A stretch of DNA of 64,000 nucleotides, taken from positions 3,053,501 to 3,117,500 of the forward strand of contig NZ_CP110139.1 of assembly GCF_025979885.1 (NCBI RefSeq), given 5' to 3'. The notes under the pieces were generated by a model. The model was not told the origin of the DNA, made no database searches, and saw only the letters and a program-made list of their open reading frames with translations. Shown in pieces: positions 1 to 8,500 of this stretch (position 1 is its first letter; every line of letters begins with the position of its first letter). The stretch comes from Hymenobacter sp. YIM 151500-1 (GTDB taxonomy: Bacteria > Bacteroidota > Bacteroidia > Cytophagales > Hymenobacteraceae). A program made the position numbers and the translations under genes.

Positions 1-35
1 CAGCAGCAGAACAAGCAGAAACTTCAGCAAAAACA

Positions 36-815
36 TCAGCGGGAGGCCACTTCGGCGGCCGGCGAAACAGGTTGGAAATATAAATCGGCCGAAACGGCGC
101 TGGCCAGCTGGGCCTCGGAGCAGGGCATCAGCTTTTGGTCTTGCTCGGCCAGCACAAACGGCGCGTAGCCCAGTTCGGCTAACAACCCGGCCACGGCCCG
201 GCGGTTTTCCAGGCCATTCAGCTCCGTTTGGATCAGGGGCCGGAAGCGGCGCAGCGTGTCCTGCATGTGCCGAAACACCTCGTACTCGAAGCCTTCCACG
301 TCGCACTTCACAAAATCCAGACGAGGCAGGTGCCGAAAGAGTTCGTCGGGCACACGCATGGGCACGTCGTAGGTGCGGGCGTAGTGCTCATGGGGGTTGC
401 TGGCCGCCACTTTGGTCATACCGTGGTGGAGCAGGCCGTTGCGCTCCGGGGTGCCCATCTGCACAGTGGTGTTTTGCCCGCCCAAGGCATACGGCAGCAG
501 CGTCAGGTTGCTGATGCCACTGAGGCGCACGTTGTCTTGCCAAATGGCTTGAAACTCGGGAATGGGCTCCACGGCCAGCACCTGCCCCTCCGCCCCCACC
601 AGGCGCGACAGCGCCACGGAGTAGTAGCCCAGGTTGGCCCCAATGTCGAGGCATACGAAGCCAGGGCGAATAATCTGGTGCAGAAAAAACAGCTCTGGAT
701 ACTTGTCCTTGCCCCAGCCAGCACCCACCAGCCGCAGGTACACGCGGCTTACCAGCCGAATGTACCGCTCAAAGCCCAGTGTGCGGACCAGCAGCTTGCG
801 AAATTGCTTCATCAT
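36..815 (-). CDS. FkbM family SAM-dependent methyltransferase
   Basis: Predicted cytoplasmic methyltransferase of about 259 residues, usual for the FkbM family, which O-methylates sugars or other small acceptors. The SAM-binding motif CLDIGANLGYYS lies near residue 55, an acidic strand-2 motif (VEPIPEF) near 83, and the family signature KCDVEGFEYEVF in the last third. The frame opens at 827, but a -7-like box (CAAAGATG on the plus strand, 825-832) covers that ATG, so the ATG at 815 (or 812) is preferred. The substrate cannot be read from the sequence; the neighbours on this side are not sugar genes. Family assignment is firm, target unknown. Confidence 0.85.
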   Translation of the reverse strand: MMKQFRKLLVRTLGFERYIRLVSRVYLRLVGAGWGKDKYPELFFLHQIIRPGFVCLDIGANLGYYSVALSRLVGAEGQVLAVEPIPEFQAIWQDNVRLSGISNLTLLPYALGGQNTTVQMGTPERNGLLHHGMTKVAASNPHEHYARTYDVPMRVPDELFRHLPRLDFVKCDVEGFEYEVFRHMQDTLRRFRPLIQTELNGLENRRAVAGLLAELGYAPFVLAEQDQKLMPCSEAQLASAVSADLYFQPVSPAAEVASR

Positions 816-864
816 ACGTGCCCGCAAAGATGCCGGAAAGCCGAGACATGCAGCGCCTAAGTCC

Positions 865-1320
865 TTACTCCTGGTTTCGGCTTCCGGCCCGCGCTACCGC
901 AGCTGCTACCACGCCGCCCAGCAGGTACCAGGCCACGGTCATAGCTTGGGTTTGGGGAGTGCGGTTGCTGGGCGCTTCCCCCAGGCCCAGCGGCCCCGGC
1001 AGCACCACACCGCCAATGCCGGCGGCCAGGCCCAGCACGGTGCCGCGGGCCCAAGCACTGCGGCCGGTGCCTACCAAGCTGTAGTACAGGCCGTTGCTGA
1101 GTAGGTCGCCGGCTAGAGTCAGAGCGTAGGCCGTGCGGGTGTCGGGCTGGGGCGCCTGAGCCAGGCCCAGTAGCTTGCGCAGGCCGCGCATTCCCAGCAC
1201 GTCCATACGCGGGGCATCGTGGGGGCGCAGGCGGCGCACGGTTTCATGCACTACATTGAGCGCAACGGCACCGGCCAAGCCCGCACCGAGGGCTCGCCAT
1301 ATAGAGGAAGAAGTACGCAT
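865..1320 (-). CDS. small integral membrane protein, unknown function
   Basis: A 151-residue protein with about three to four hydrophobic segments: near residues 8-24 (ALGAGLAGAVALNVV), 65-85, 92-110 (GTVLGLAAGIGGVVLPG) and 126-146 (VAWYLLGGVVAAAVA). The N-terminal stretch after the first helix is Arg/Asp/His-rich and probably cytoplasmic. I do not recognise a named family. It is followed on the same strand by the FkbM gene 50 bases downstream, so the two may be co-transcribed, but no functional link is evident. Coding is supported by codon bias and by the absence of any competing gene on the other strand. Confidence 0.7.
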   Translation of the reverse strand: MRTSSSIWRALGAGLAGAVALNVVHETVRRLRPHDAPRMDVLGMRGLRKLLGLAQAPQPDTRTAYALTLAGDLLSNGLYYSLVGTGRSAWARGTVLGLAAGIGGVVLPGPLGLGEAPSNRTPQTQAMTVAWYLLGGVVAAAVARAGSRNQE

Positions 1321-1396
1321 AGAAAAATAGAGAGGAAAAAGTAAGAAGCGGCGGGAGCGGACAGGTGCCTCGTGCGCAAAAAATTACGGAAACTGC

Positions 1397-1428
1397 TTGC
1401 GCGTTGTTCGTGCAGCTGCCTATCTTTG
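1397..1428 (+). promoter_or_regulatory. Bacteroidota-type promoter of tRNA-Thr
   Basis: TATCTTTG at 1421-1428 matches the Bacteroidota -7 consensus TAnnTTTG. A TTG at 1397-1399, 21 bases upstream, is a reasonable -33 element. The tRNA begins 33 bases downstream. Confidence 0.65.
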
Positions 1429-1461
1429 CCATTCCCAGTGGCCTCGTGCCAAGTGGGAAAC

Positions 1462-1534
1462 GCCTTCTTAGCTCAGCTGGTAGAGCAGCTCATTCGTAAT
1501 GAGCAGGTCGCAGGTTCGAATCCCGTAGAAGGCT
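1462..1534 (+). tRNA. tRNA-Thr (anticodon CGT)
   Basis: A full cloverleaf of 73 bases. The acceptor arms GCCTTCT and AGAAGGC pair exactly. The anticodon stem GCTCA/TGAGC encloses the loop TTCGTAA, giving anticodon CGT (codon ACG, threonine). The T arm has the GGTTCGAATCC core. CCA is not encoded. A promoter lies upstream and a hairpin with a T run immediately follows, so it appears to be a single-gene unit. Confidence 0.97.
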
Positions 1535-1538
1535 CTTG

Positions 1539-1575
1539 AAAGCCATTTTGCATTCGCGAAATGGCTTTTTTATTT
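1539..1575 (+). terminator. rho-independent terminator of tRNA-Thr
   Basis: Perfect 10-bp stem AAAGCCATTT (1539-1548) / AAATGGCTTT (1559-1568), followed by a T-rich run. It begins five bases after the tRNA. From here to 1719 I see no gene. Confidence 0.85.
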
Positions 1576-1719
1576 CTCTCATCACTAGTACGCAGAAGCG
1601 TTTGGCGGTAGGTGTTGCAATGTCTGGCCACTGTATAGACGCAACCTGCTCGCTAGCTAATGCCAACCACCTTTTAGTCAAGGTGAAAGCCCCCACTTGA
1701 AGCGACACGACTAAAACGC

Positions 1720-1758
1720 AAAACGACCGGCAAGCGCGTGAAGCTTGCCGGTCGTTTT
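1720..1758 (-). terminator. strong terminator of the disordered-protein gene
   Basis: A 16-bp perfect inverted repeat (1720-1735 / 1743-1758), GC-rich in the middle with A/T tracts at both ends and a 7-base loop. It sits just past the stop of the minus-strand gene ending at 1788 and could work in both directions. Confidence 0.85.
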
Positions 1759-1787
1759 AACGGTAGTTCTATCGAACCAGTGCCGAC

Positions 1788-2558
1788 TTACAGACCTTTG
1801 GAGTAGTCATCATCGCCGTAGCCACGGGAGGCGCCGCGGTATACCGACTCATTGGAGCTGTTCCAGCGCGAGCTGGAAGCATCCGAAGAACCGGCTCCGT
1901 AGCCCTTAGAGTCGCTGTCGTAGCTGCTGTTTGCGGTGTTGCCAGCTTTGTAGCTGCCCGACTGGTACTTGTCCGAGCCGTAGTTGCTGGAGTTTCTGTA
2001 GCTGTCGGAGCTTTTGCCGTAGGAGCTGCCGGAGCTGTAGCTATCCGATTTTTTGGTGTTGCCACCGCGGTAGCTGCCACGGTAGGTTTTGCCTGAGTCT
2101 GAGGAGCTGCTCTTCGAGCGCAACGCCAGCCAGCTTAGACCGCTTACCAGCAGGGCACCACCCACAATCTTTTGCGTAGGAGTCAGCTTGTTTACCTGCT
2201 CCATGGCTTTATTGCCGAGGTCTTTAATCTGGTTCACATTTACGTTGCTAAGCCAGTCCTGCTGGCTCAGCCACGACTTCACCTGGCCTTGAATACCTTG
2301 CTGGTCTTGCTGGCCCTGTTGGTCTTGCTTGTTCTGACCGCCCTGAGCACCCGTATTCGTGGGCTGGCTCGAAGCTGAAGTAGCTGCACCACCGGTGCGG
2401 TTGGTGTCGGCGCCAGCGGCCGGCGAGCCAGTGTTGCCCGCAGCCGAGGCCGAAGCGCCCGACGGTTGTTGCGAAGCCGACGAACCGGCCGATTTATTAG
2501 CAGACGAGTTGGCGTTTTGAGCGGAGCCGCCGTTGGGCTGGTTTTGCTTGTTTTCCAT
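1788..2558 (-). CDS. one-helix protein with long disordered Ser/Gly/Tyr tails
   Basis: A 256-residue protein in three parts. Residues 1-90 are low-complexity Gln/Asn/Ser/Ala. Residues 91-125 carry an amphipathic stretch (WLSQQDWLSNVNVNQIKDLG) and a KLTPTQK motif. One hydrophobic helix follows near 133-145 (VGGALLVSGLSWLALRSK). The remaining 110 residues are Ser/Tyr/Gly/Asp repeats (SYSSGSSYGKSSDSYRNSS). No signal peptide. The tail looks intrinsically disordered and low-complexity, of the kind that can self-associate; that is inference from composition only. It has its own strong terminator. I do not recognise a named family. Confidence 0.75.
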   Translation of the reverse strand: MENKQNQPNGGSAQNANSSANKSAGSSASQQPSGASASAAGNTGSPAAGADTNRTGGAATSASSQPTNTGAQGGQNKQDQQGQQDQQGIQGQVKSWLSQQDWLSNVNVNQIKDLGNKAMEQVNKLTPTQKIVGGALLVSGLSWLALRSKSSSSDSGKTYRGSYRGGNTKKSDSYSSGSSYGKSSDSYRNSSNYGSDKYQSGSYKAGNTANSSYDSDSKGYGAGSSDASSSRWNSSNESVYRGASRGYGDDDYSKGL

Positions 2559-2726
2559 GATGAGTGGGAGTTAAATGATAAAACCTTGCGAGTGAACCGT
2601 AGCTGCACCCCTCCCCTATTCGTTAAAAGTCAGCAAAAAGTTATGGCTGCGTTACGCGTTTCTTGCTGAGTACAACCATACTGCCCCAGCAGCTCCGTTT
2701 TTTCGCCCCGCCACTACCGCGGCCGC

Positions 2727-3086
2727 TCAGCCCTGCACGCCCCGGTGGCGCTGTTCTTCCGAAGGCAGTGGCCGGCCCCCGGCGTATAAGTAGGCATTGC
2801 GTTCCGCAGCTTCACGAGCCGCCACCTCAAACGGGATACGATAGTACCCGTGCCGAAGCCAGTCCAGCAGATAGCGGCGCAGAAAGCCGAGCCGGCCGTG
2901 CTCCTGATACTGCCGGATGTGCTCCATTTCGTGCGCCACCCAGTAGGGGTCTTGCAGAAACTCCTCGCGGGTTACGCCGCTCAGGTGGATGCTGCTGCCG
3001 AGCACCATGGCCACGTTGGGCGCACCGAGTTTCAGCCGGGCCAAGCGGGCCCAGGGCGAGTTTTCAATAATGCGGGGTAGCTGCAT
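2727..3086 (-). CDS. small HExxH-like protein, possible zinc metallopeptidase
   Basis: About 119 residues from the ATG at 3086 (an in-frame ATG at 3104 would add six). The central motif WVAHEMEHIRQYQEHG is an HExxH-type zinc site, followed by a C-terminal acidic segment (FEVAAREAAERNAYLY) that could supply the third ligand, as in DUF4157-like and M48-like minimal domains. A small beta region (NVAMVLGSSIHL) precedes the helix. No signal peptide or membrane segment is obvious. Resemblance to short Bacteroidota HExxH proteins is from memory. Proteolytic activity is unproven: the protein is far shorter than classical metallopeptidases. Confidence 0.75.
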   Translation of the reverse strand: MQLPRIIENSPWARLARLKLGAPNVAMVLGSSIHLSGVTREEFLQDPYWVAHEMEHIRQYQEHGRLGFLRRYLLDWLRHGYYRIPFEVAAREAAERNAYLYAGGRPLPSEEQRHRGVQG

Positions 3087-3392
3087 AGGCCGTAAGGAAA
3101 GCAAGCCGCAGTATACGCGCTGATGCGGCAGCCCGTTTAGGACGGTTGCATGAATTTTCTTCTAAATGATTGTGCATACCGAAGAATTTTTCAGACTCTT
3201 TTGGTAAGCTCAGCTTTTCTAGTGTAGCTTTAACCAATGGCAGCCTGCTAAGAGAGTAGTCTTTGCCACGACAAGCTTTCCTTTATTTCCTCATTTTTTC
3301 GCAGCCCAGGCTCTCTGCCTATCGAAAAAAGCAACGCCCGCTAGCCTCCTGGTTGACCCCGGAAGCTCTTTCTGCCACCCCCTCGACGGACA

Positions 3393-4001
3393 ATGAAACA
3401 CAGCCTCCTGTATTGCCTCGCCGCGGCCTCGATGGTCCTCTCCTTTTTCTTTGAAAGAACTCCCACTTCCCAACCAGCCGCTACTGCGGCACCTGCGGCC
3501 CAGGAAGCCTCTCTGCTGGCCGCCCTGTTCGGCTCCGCCGATGAAGAGCCCCGCTTGCTGTCGGCTTCCGACTCGTTAGCGTACAGCAAGTACGGTCAGC
3601 GCCTGGGCTTTGCGCCCACCTACACGGAAGACCGAAGCTTGCTCGAAACAGTGGTAGCCTGGCTGGGCACCCCCTACCGCTACGGCAGCAACAGCAAAAG
3701 CGGCACCGACTGCTCCGGCTTCGTGACCCGTGTATTCAAGGAAGTATACGGCATCACCTTACAGCGCAGCTCCCGCTCCATGTTCCAGAGCGTGAAGCAC
3801 GTGAAGAAGGAAGAAATGCAAACCGGCGACCTGGTGTTTTTCCGCCGCGGCCCCGGCCAGCCCATCTACCACGTGGGCATCTACCTCAAAGACGGCAAGT
3901 TTGCCCACTCGGCCACCAACGGCGGCGTGATGGTCAGCTCTCTGCAACAAGCCTACTACAGCCGCAATTTCTACGCCGCCGGCCGCGTAGCCACCGAATA
4001 G
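3393..4001 (+). CDS. NlpC/P60 family (C40) cell-wall endopeptidase
   Basis: A 202-residue exported or anchored hydrolase. The first 20 residues are hydrophobic (signal peptide or anchor), followed by an Ala/Pro linker to about residue 40. The NlpC/P60 domain occupies residues 82-202, with catalytic Cys107 in GTDCSGF, His160 in IYHVGIYL and a polar third residue near His172 (FAHSATNGG). Such enzymes cut D-Glu-diaminopimelate bonds in peptidoglycan stem peptides. It is a stand-alone gene with a strong terminator 35 bases after the stop. The catalytic set looks complete. Confidence 0.92.
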   Translation: MKHSLLYCLAAASMVLSFFFERTPTSQPAATAAPAAQEASLLAALFGSADEEPRLLSASDSLAYSKYGQRLGFAPTYTEDRSLLETVVAWLGTPYRYGSNSKSGTDCSGFVTRVFKEVYGITLQRSSRSMFQSVKHVKKEEMQTGDLVFFRRGPGQPIYHVGIYLKDGKFAHSATNGGVMVSSLQQAYYSRNFYAAGRVATE

Positions 4002-4035
4002 GCTTTACGGCCGGCGCTACGCCCAGCCTCCTGCG

Positions 4036-4073
4036 AAAAACGCCCCATCCACCCCGTTGGATGGGGCGTTTTT
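4036..4073 (+). terminator. rho-independent terminator of the NlpC/P60 gene
   Basis: A 15-bp stem AAAAACGCCCCATCC (4036-4050) / GGATGGGGCGTTTTT (4059-4073) with an 8-base loop and terminal T run. Confidence 0.9.
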
Positions 4074-4180
4074 CGTGACCTGCGGTTCTCAGATTGCCCA
4101 AAACCATTTCAGCCCGTAGCAGTATAGCACACACGGCCGGCTAGCTCGGCCGCTTCCACCCTCTTCTTCCTCAACGCTAT

Positions 4181-4909
4181 ATGGACAAGCATAACCCACA
4201 AGGCGGCCAAATTGCCTCCTCTCCGCTTTTCAAGCAGTTTCTGGGCAAGGCCGAAGATTACCTGAAGCGCCCCACCCGCCTGAAACAGCTCCTGAATGAC
4301 GCCTACCAGAAGGCCAGCGAGAAAAAAGACCTGGGCACCATTGCCCACGAAGCCTGGGACACGCTGCAAACTCTGTTCCGCCTGATTCGCTCGGCTTCCT
4401 CGGGCGAATATCAGGGTCTACCGACCAGCACAATCATAGCTGCGGTGGCCGTTACGGCTTATTTCCTGAGTCCCATTGACCTTATCCCAGACATTCTGCC
4501 AGTGCTGGGCCTGCTCGACGATGTGGCCCTGGTGGCGTGGTTTAGCACCACCATCAAGGAAGAGCTGGACAAGTTTCATGAGTGGGAGAAAACCCGCGTG
4601 GAACTGGTAGAAGAACCAAAAGACGCCAAGCCGGCTGCTGCCAGCACCATGTCGTCTACGGATGGTACTACTCGTAACTCCGGGCCCAAACCGGCCGCAG
4701 CTCCAAAAACAGGCAGCTCAAACACCGACAGCGGGCTGGGCTCGCCGGAGAGCAGCAACCCCAACCCTAGCCGGACCACCGCCACCGACCCGGCCCCCAA
4801 AGCCGACGTGAAGCCCCACGCCGACATTGCTGCCAACACCACCGACAGCAGCCGCACGGGCAACAAGCCCGGCCCCGCCGGCGGTGACCCAGGCGGAAAT
4901 GTTCGGTAA
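4181..4909 (+). CDS. YkvA/DUF1232 family membrane protein
   Basis: A 242-residue protein. Residues 1-75 are a charged helical region (KAEDYLKRPTRLKQLL, KKDLGTIAHEAWDTL). The DUF1232 core follows at about 85-125, with the signature FLSPIDLIPDILPVLGLLDD and two short hydrophobic helices. The C-terminal 100 residues (about 140-242) are a Pro/Ser/Thr/Ala-rich disordered tail (NPNPSRTTATDPAPKADVK). DUF1232 proteins are widespread, membrane-associated and poorly understood. The disordered tail is an addition to the short core. It is a single-gene unit ahead of a repeat-rich gap. Confidence 0.85.
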   Translation: MDKHNPQGGQIASSPLFKQFLGKAEDYLKRPTRLKQLLNDAYQKASEKKDLGTIAHEAWDTLQTLFRLIRSASSGEYQGLPTSTIIAAVAVTAYFLSPIDLIPDILPVLGLLDDVALVAWFSTTIKEELDKFHEWEKTRVELVEEPKDAKPAAASTMSSTDGTTRNSGPKPAAAPKTGSSNTDSGLGSPESSNPNPSRTTATDPAPKADVKPHADIAANTTDSSRTGNKPGPAGGDPGGNVR

Positions 4910-5204
4910 ATCAGAGGTGAGACTGTAAGTGTGAGAGGTGAGACGCTGTTCTTCTCCTATATTTGAGACGATGAGAAGTGAGAGCTGAGACTTCGTTTTG
5001 AAGTCTGACCAACAAAGTGTCCTTTCACCATCTCCCCTACTCTCTACACACAAAAGCCCGCTCTCCTTATTGGAAAGCGGGCTTTTGTGTGGTTGGCAAC
5101 TACGGTTTCGGAAGAAGTGACTGTTCTAATTCTGCATCCAATAAAGCCTGCGCTCCTCTCTCCCGCCAGTCTCACTTCTCACGTATGACCTCTCACTTCT
5201 ACCG
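4910..5204. repeat. intergenic gap with GTGAGAGGTGAG-type words in both orientations
   Basis: Between the YkvA gene and the carrier-protein gene (convergent) lie repeated words such as gaggtgagac (4914-4923, 4934-4943) and gtgagagctgagac (4979-4992). The complementary words tctcacttctcac (5169-5181) and ctctcacttct (5190-5200) lie on the far side of a terminator hairpin. The whole gap is loosely self-complementary. No gene is seen in it. Confidence 0.5.
5048..5090. terminator. bidirectional terminator between convergent genes
   Basis: Perfect 15-bp stem ACACAAAAGCCCGCT (5048-5062) / AGCGGGCTTTTGTGT (5076-5090). A and T tracts on either side of the GC core allow function on both strands. Confidence 0.85.
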
Positions 5205-5465
5205 CTAAGCTGCTTTGGCATGGGAGGCGACGTAGTTGACAAAGTCGCCGACGGTGGCCAGGGGGACTTCGTCGGGGATGGTGATGTGGAAGTTGCGTTC
5301 CAGCTCCAGAATAATGTCCACGACATCTACGGTATCAAAGCCCAGCTCGTGGCTGAGGCTGCTGCCGATGCGCAAGCGCTGGGGCTTAATAGCTTTGCGC
5401 TGGCTGATAATGCGCAGCACTTGCTGCTGAATGGCTTTGGGGGCGGAAGTCGTTGAGGTATTCAT
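5205..5465 (-). CDS. acyl-carrier-protein-like protein with Thr at the phosphopantetheine site
   Basis: An 86-residue protein from the ATG at 5465, the usual size of an acyl carrier protein. It aligns along its length with AcpP: helix I (QQQVLRIISQR), the helix II region LGFDTVDVVDIILELERNF, then IPDEVPLATVGDFVNYV. In functional carriers the motif is D-S-L and the serine carries 4'-phosphopantetheine; here the codons read Asp-Thr-Val (GAT ACC GTA on the minus strand, around 5322-5330). It is the last gene of the tetR-tolC-adaptor-RND run, 122 bases after the RND stop. It may be an unmodified, ACP-like partner or regulator. Standard fatty-acid synthesis genes are absent nearby. Confidence 0.85.
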   Translation of the reverse strand: MNTSTTSAPKAIQQQVLRIISQRKAIKPQRLRIGSSLSHELGFDTVDVVDIILELERNFHITIPDEVPLATVGDFVNYVASHAKAA

Positions 5466-5587
5466 AAAGGGAACGACGGAAACGTAAAAAAACAACGGAA
5501 AGGCAGGAGCGGGGCCTGGTCCTCCCCCGCCTGTGCAGGCGAGGGAGTAGGCTGGGCAGGCAAAAGGTTGCACGCCCCCGAAAAACT

Positions 5588-8500
5588 TTATGCTTTGACG
5601 AGAATGGGCGGCCGGGCGGCCTCAATTTCTTCCTCGTCGGCAGCTTCGTTGGCCGCGCCATCGACCGGGCGACCGGCCAGGCGGGCTTTCAGCCGCTCAC
5701 TAATCAGGTACATAACCGGCACTACCACCAGCGTGATGAGGGTGGCAAAAGCCAGGCCGAAGATGATGGTCCAGGCCAGCGGCCCCCAGAACACCACCGA
5801 GTCGCCGCCGATGAAGAAGTGGGGCTCGAAGGAGTTGAACAGCTCGTAGAAGTCCACGTTCAGGCCAATGGCCAGCGGAATCAGCCCCAGGATGGCGGCC
5901 GTAGCCGTCAGAATCACGGGGTTGAGGCGGGTGCGGCCGGCCTGCACCAGGGCCTCACGCAGGGGCACGCCCTGGCTGCGCAGCATGTCGGTGAATTCGA
6001 CCAGCAGAATGCCGTTCTTCACCACGATACCGGCCAGCGCCACAATGCCCACACCGGTCATCACGATGCTGATTTTCATGCCCGTAGCGGCCAGGCCCAG
6101 CATCACGCCCGTTACCGAGAAGATGATTTCGGTGAGGATGATGAGGGTTTTGCTTACGGAGTTGAACTGCGTTACCAGAATCATGAAGATGAGGCCCACG
6201 GCCAGCAGGCCGGCCAAGCCCAGGAAGTCCTGGGTTTCCTTCTGATCCTCGGTTTCGCCGCCCATGTTGATGGAGTAGCCGGCCGGCAGCGGGAACGACT
6301 TCAGGGCCTGGTCAATCTGAGCCACCACGTCGGGGGCGGTGTAGCCGCCCAGCACGTTCGAGGACAGCGTAATGACCTTTTTCAGGTCCTGGCGCTTGAT
6401 GCCGCCGAAGGTGCTGCCGTACTCGATGTCGGCCACGGCCGACATGGGTACCTGGCGCATCTGGCCGGTGGCGTCGCGGAAGGTGAGGCGCGAGTTCAGA
6501 ATGGCGTCGATGTCTTCGCGGTATGGCAGGGCGTAGCGCACCTGAATCGGGTACTCGTCGTCGGGGGTTTTGAACTTGCTGGCTTCGGAGCCGAAGATGG
6601 CCGTGCGCACTTCCAGGCCAATCTGAGCCGTGCTCAGCCCTTCGCGGTTGGCCCGCTCCCGGTCAATGTTCACGGCAATTTCGGGGTTGCGGTCCTGCAA
6701 GTCGGTGCGCAGGTCCTCGATGCCGGCAATGTTCAGGGAATCCACGTAGCGCTCCACTTTCTTCGACAGCTTAGCCAGCGTGGGGTAGTCGTCGCCGGAT
6801 ATTTCAATGGCAATGGGCTTGCCGGTGGGCGGGCCATTCTGCTCCTGGTCTACGGCTATTTCAGCACCCGGAATTCCCTTCACCACCTCCCGAATCTTGT
6901 CTTTGTAGGTACTGGTAGGCGGGCCGGTTTGCTGGCTGAACTCCTTGAAGGCCACCGACACTTTGCCCAGGTGCGACTGGGCCGTGCGGGCTGCATCCTG
7001 GGGGTCGTCGGCCCCGATGCCTACGTTGGCAATAACGGATTCGACGTCGGGGTTATTGCGGCCGATGACCTTGTACACGCGCTGCTCCAGCTCCCGCGTG
7101 ATGGAGTCGGTAATGGCCACCTTGGTGCCCACGGGCATGCGCAGGTACACATAGATGAATTTCGGGTCGCCCTGCGGGAAAAACTCCACCTGGGGGCTGC
7201 GCAAGGCTACGGCCACAAAGCCGAACACGAGCAGGCCCACCATGCCCAGCATAATGCCGACCTGCCGCCAGTTGGAACCGTGCACGGCCCAGCTTACCAG
7301 GCTGGCGTAGGCGTTCTGGAAACGCGGCAGCACCTTGGTCTGGAACCCGGCAATCCACCGGTAGAACACGAACTGGTCGAGGAAGGCAAACAGGGCCAGG
7401 AACACGAACAGGTTGCCGACGAACATCGAGCCCGCCAGGTAGCCGATGCCGGCAATGCCCAGCAGCAGGAACAGCACCCGGCGGAAGCCCGGCGTCCAGC
7501 GCGGCTTGCGCAATTCTTCGGGCGAGTTGTGCTCCTCACGCTCCATGAAGCTCACGGCAAACACCGGGTTGATGATGAAGGCCACCACCAGCGACGACAT
7601 CAGCGTGACAATGAGTGTGATGGGCAGGAAGAACATGAACTTGCCGATGATGCCCGGCCAGAAAGCCAGCGGCACGAAGGGCGCCACCGTGGTGAGCGTA
7701 CCGGCCAGCACCGGCACAAACACTTCCCCAGCCGCGTACTTGGCGGCCTGGGCCGTGCTCAGCTCGGGGTGGTCGTGCAGGATGCGGTGGGTGTTTTCAA
7801 TTACCACAATGGCGTCGTCGACCACAATACCCAGGGCCAGCAGGAAGCTGAAGAGCACAATCATGTTCAGGGTGAAGCCCAGGATGGGCATCAGCAGGAA
7901 GGCCAGGAACATGGAAATCGGCACCGACAGGCCCACGAACAGGGCGTTGGTGGTGCCCATGAAGAACATCAAGATCAAGGTCACCAGAATGAAGCCGATG
8001 ACGATGGTATTGATGAGGTCGTGCAGCGTAACGCGGGTGTCGTTGGAGGTGTCGCCGGTGATGGTAATGTTCAGCTCCTGGGGCAGGCGGGTTTTGCTGT
8101 CTTGCACAATCTGCTGAATCTTGTCGGAGGCGTCAATCAGGTTTTCGCCCTGGCGCTTAATCACGTTCAGGGTAATGGCGGGCTTGCCGTCGAGGCGGGC
8201 GTACGATTCCCGGTCCTTGAAGGCGTCGGTAACGGTGGCAATGTCGCCGAGGCGGATGCTGGCGCCGTTCAGGTTTTTCACCTGGATTTCGGCAATGTCG
8301 GCGGCTTTGGCGTACTGCCCAGCCACGCGCACGGCCCGCTTCTGGGCGCCCACTTCCACCGAGCCCCCCGAAATAGTCAGGTTTTCGGACTGAATGGCGC
8401 GGGCCACATCGTTGAAGCCCAGGCGGGCAGCCTGCATCTTGTACAGGTCCACGTCCACGTTCACCTGCTGCTCCAGGGCACCCACAATATCCACCCGGCT

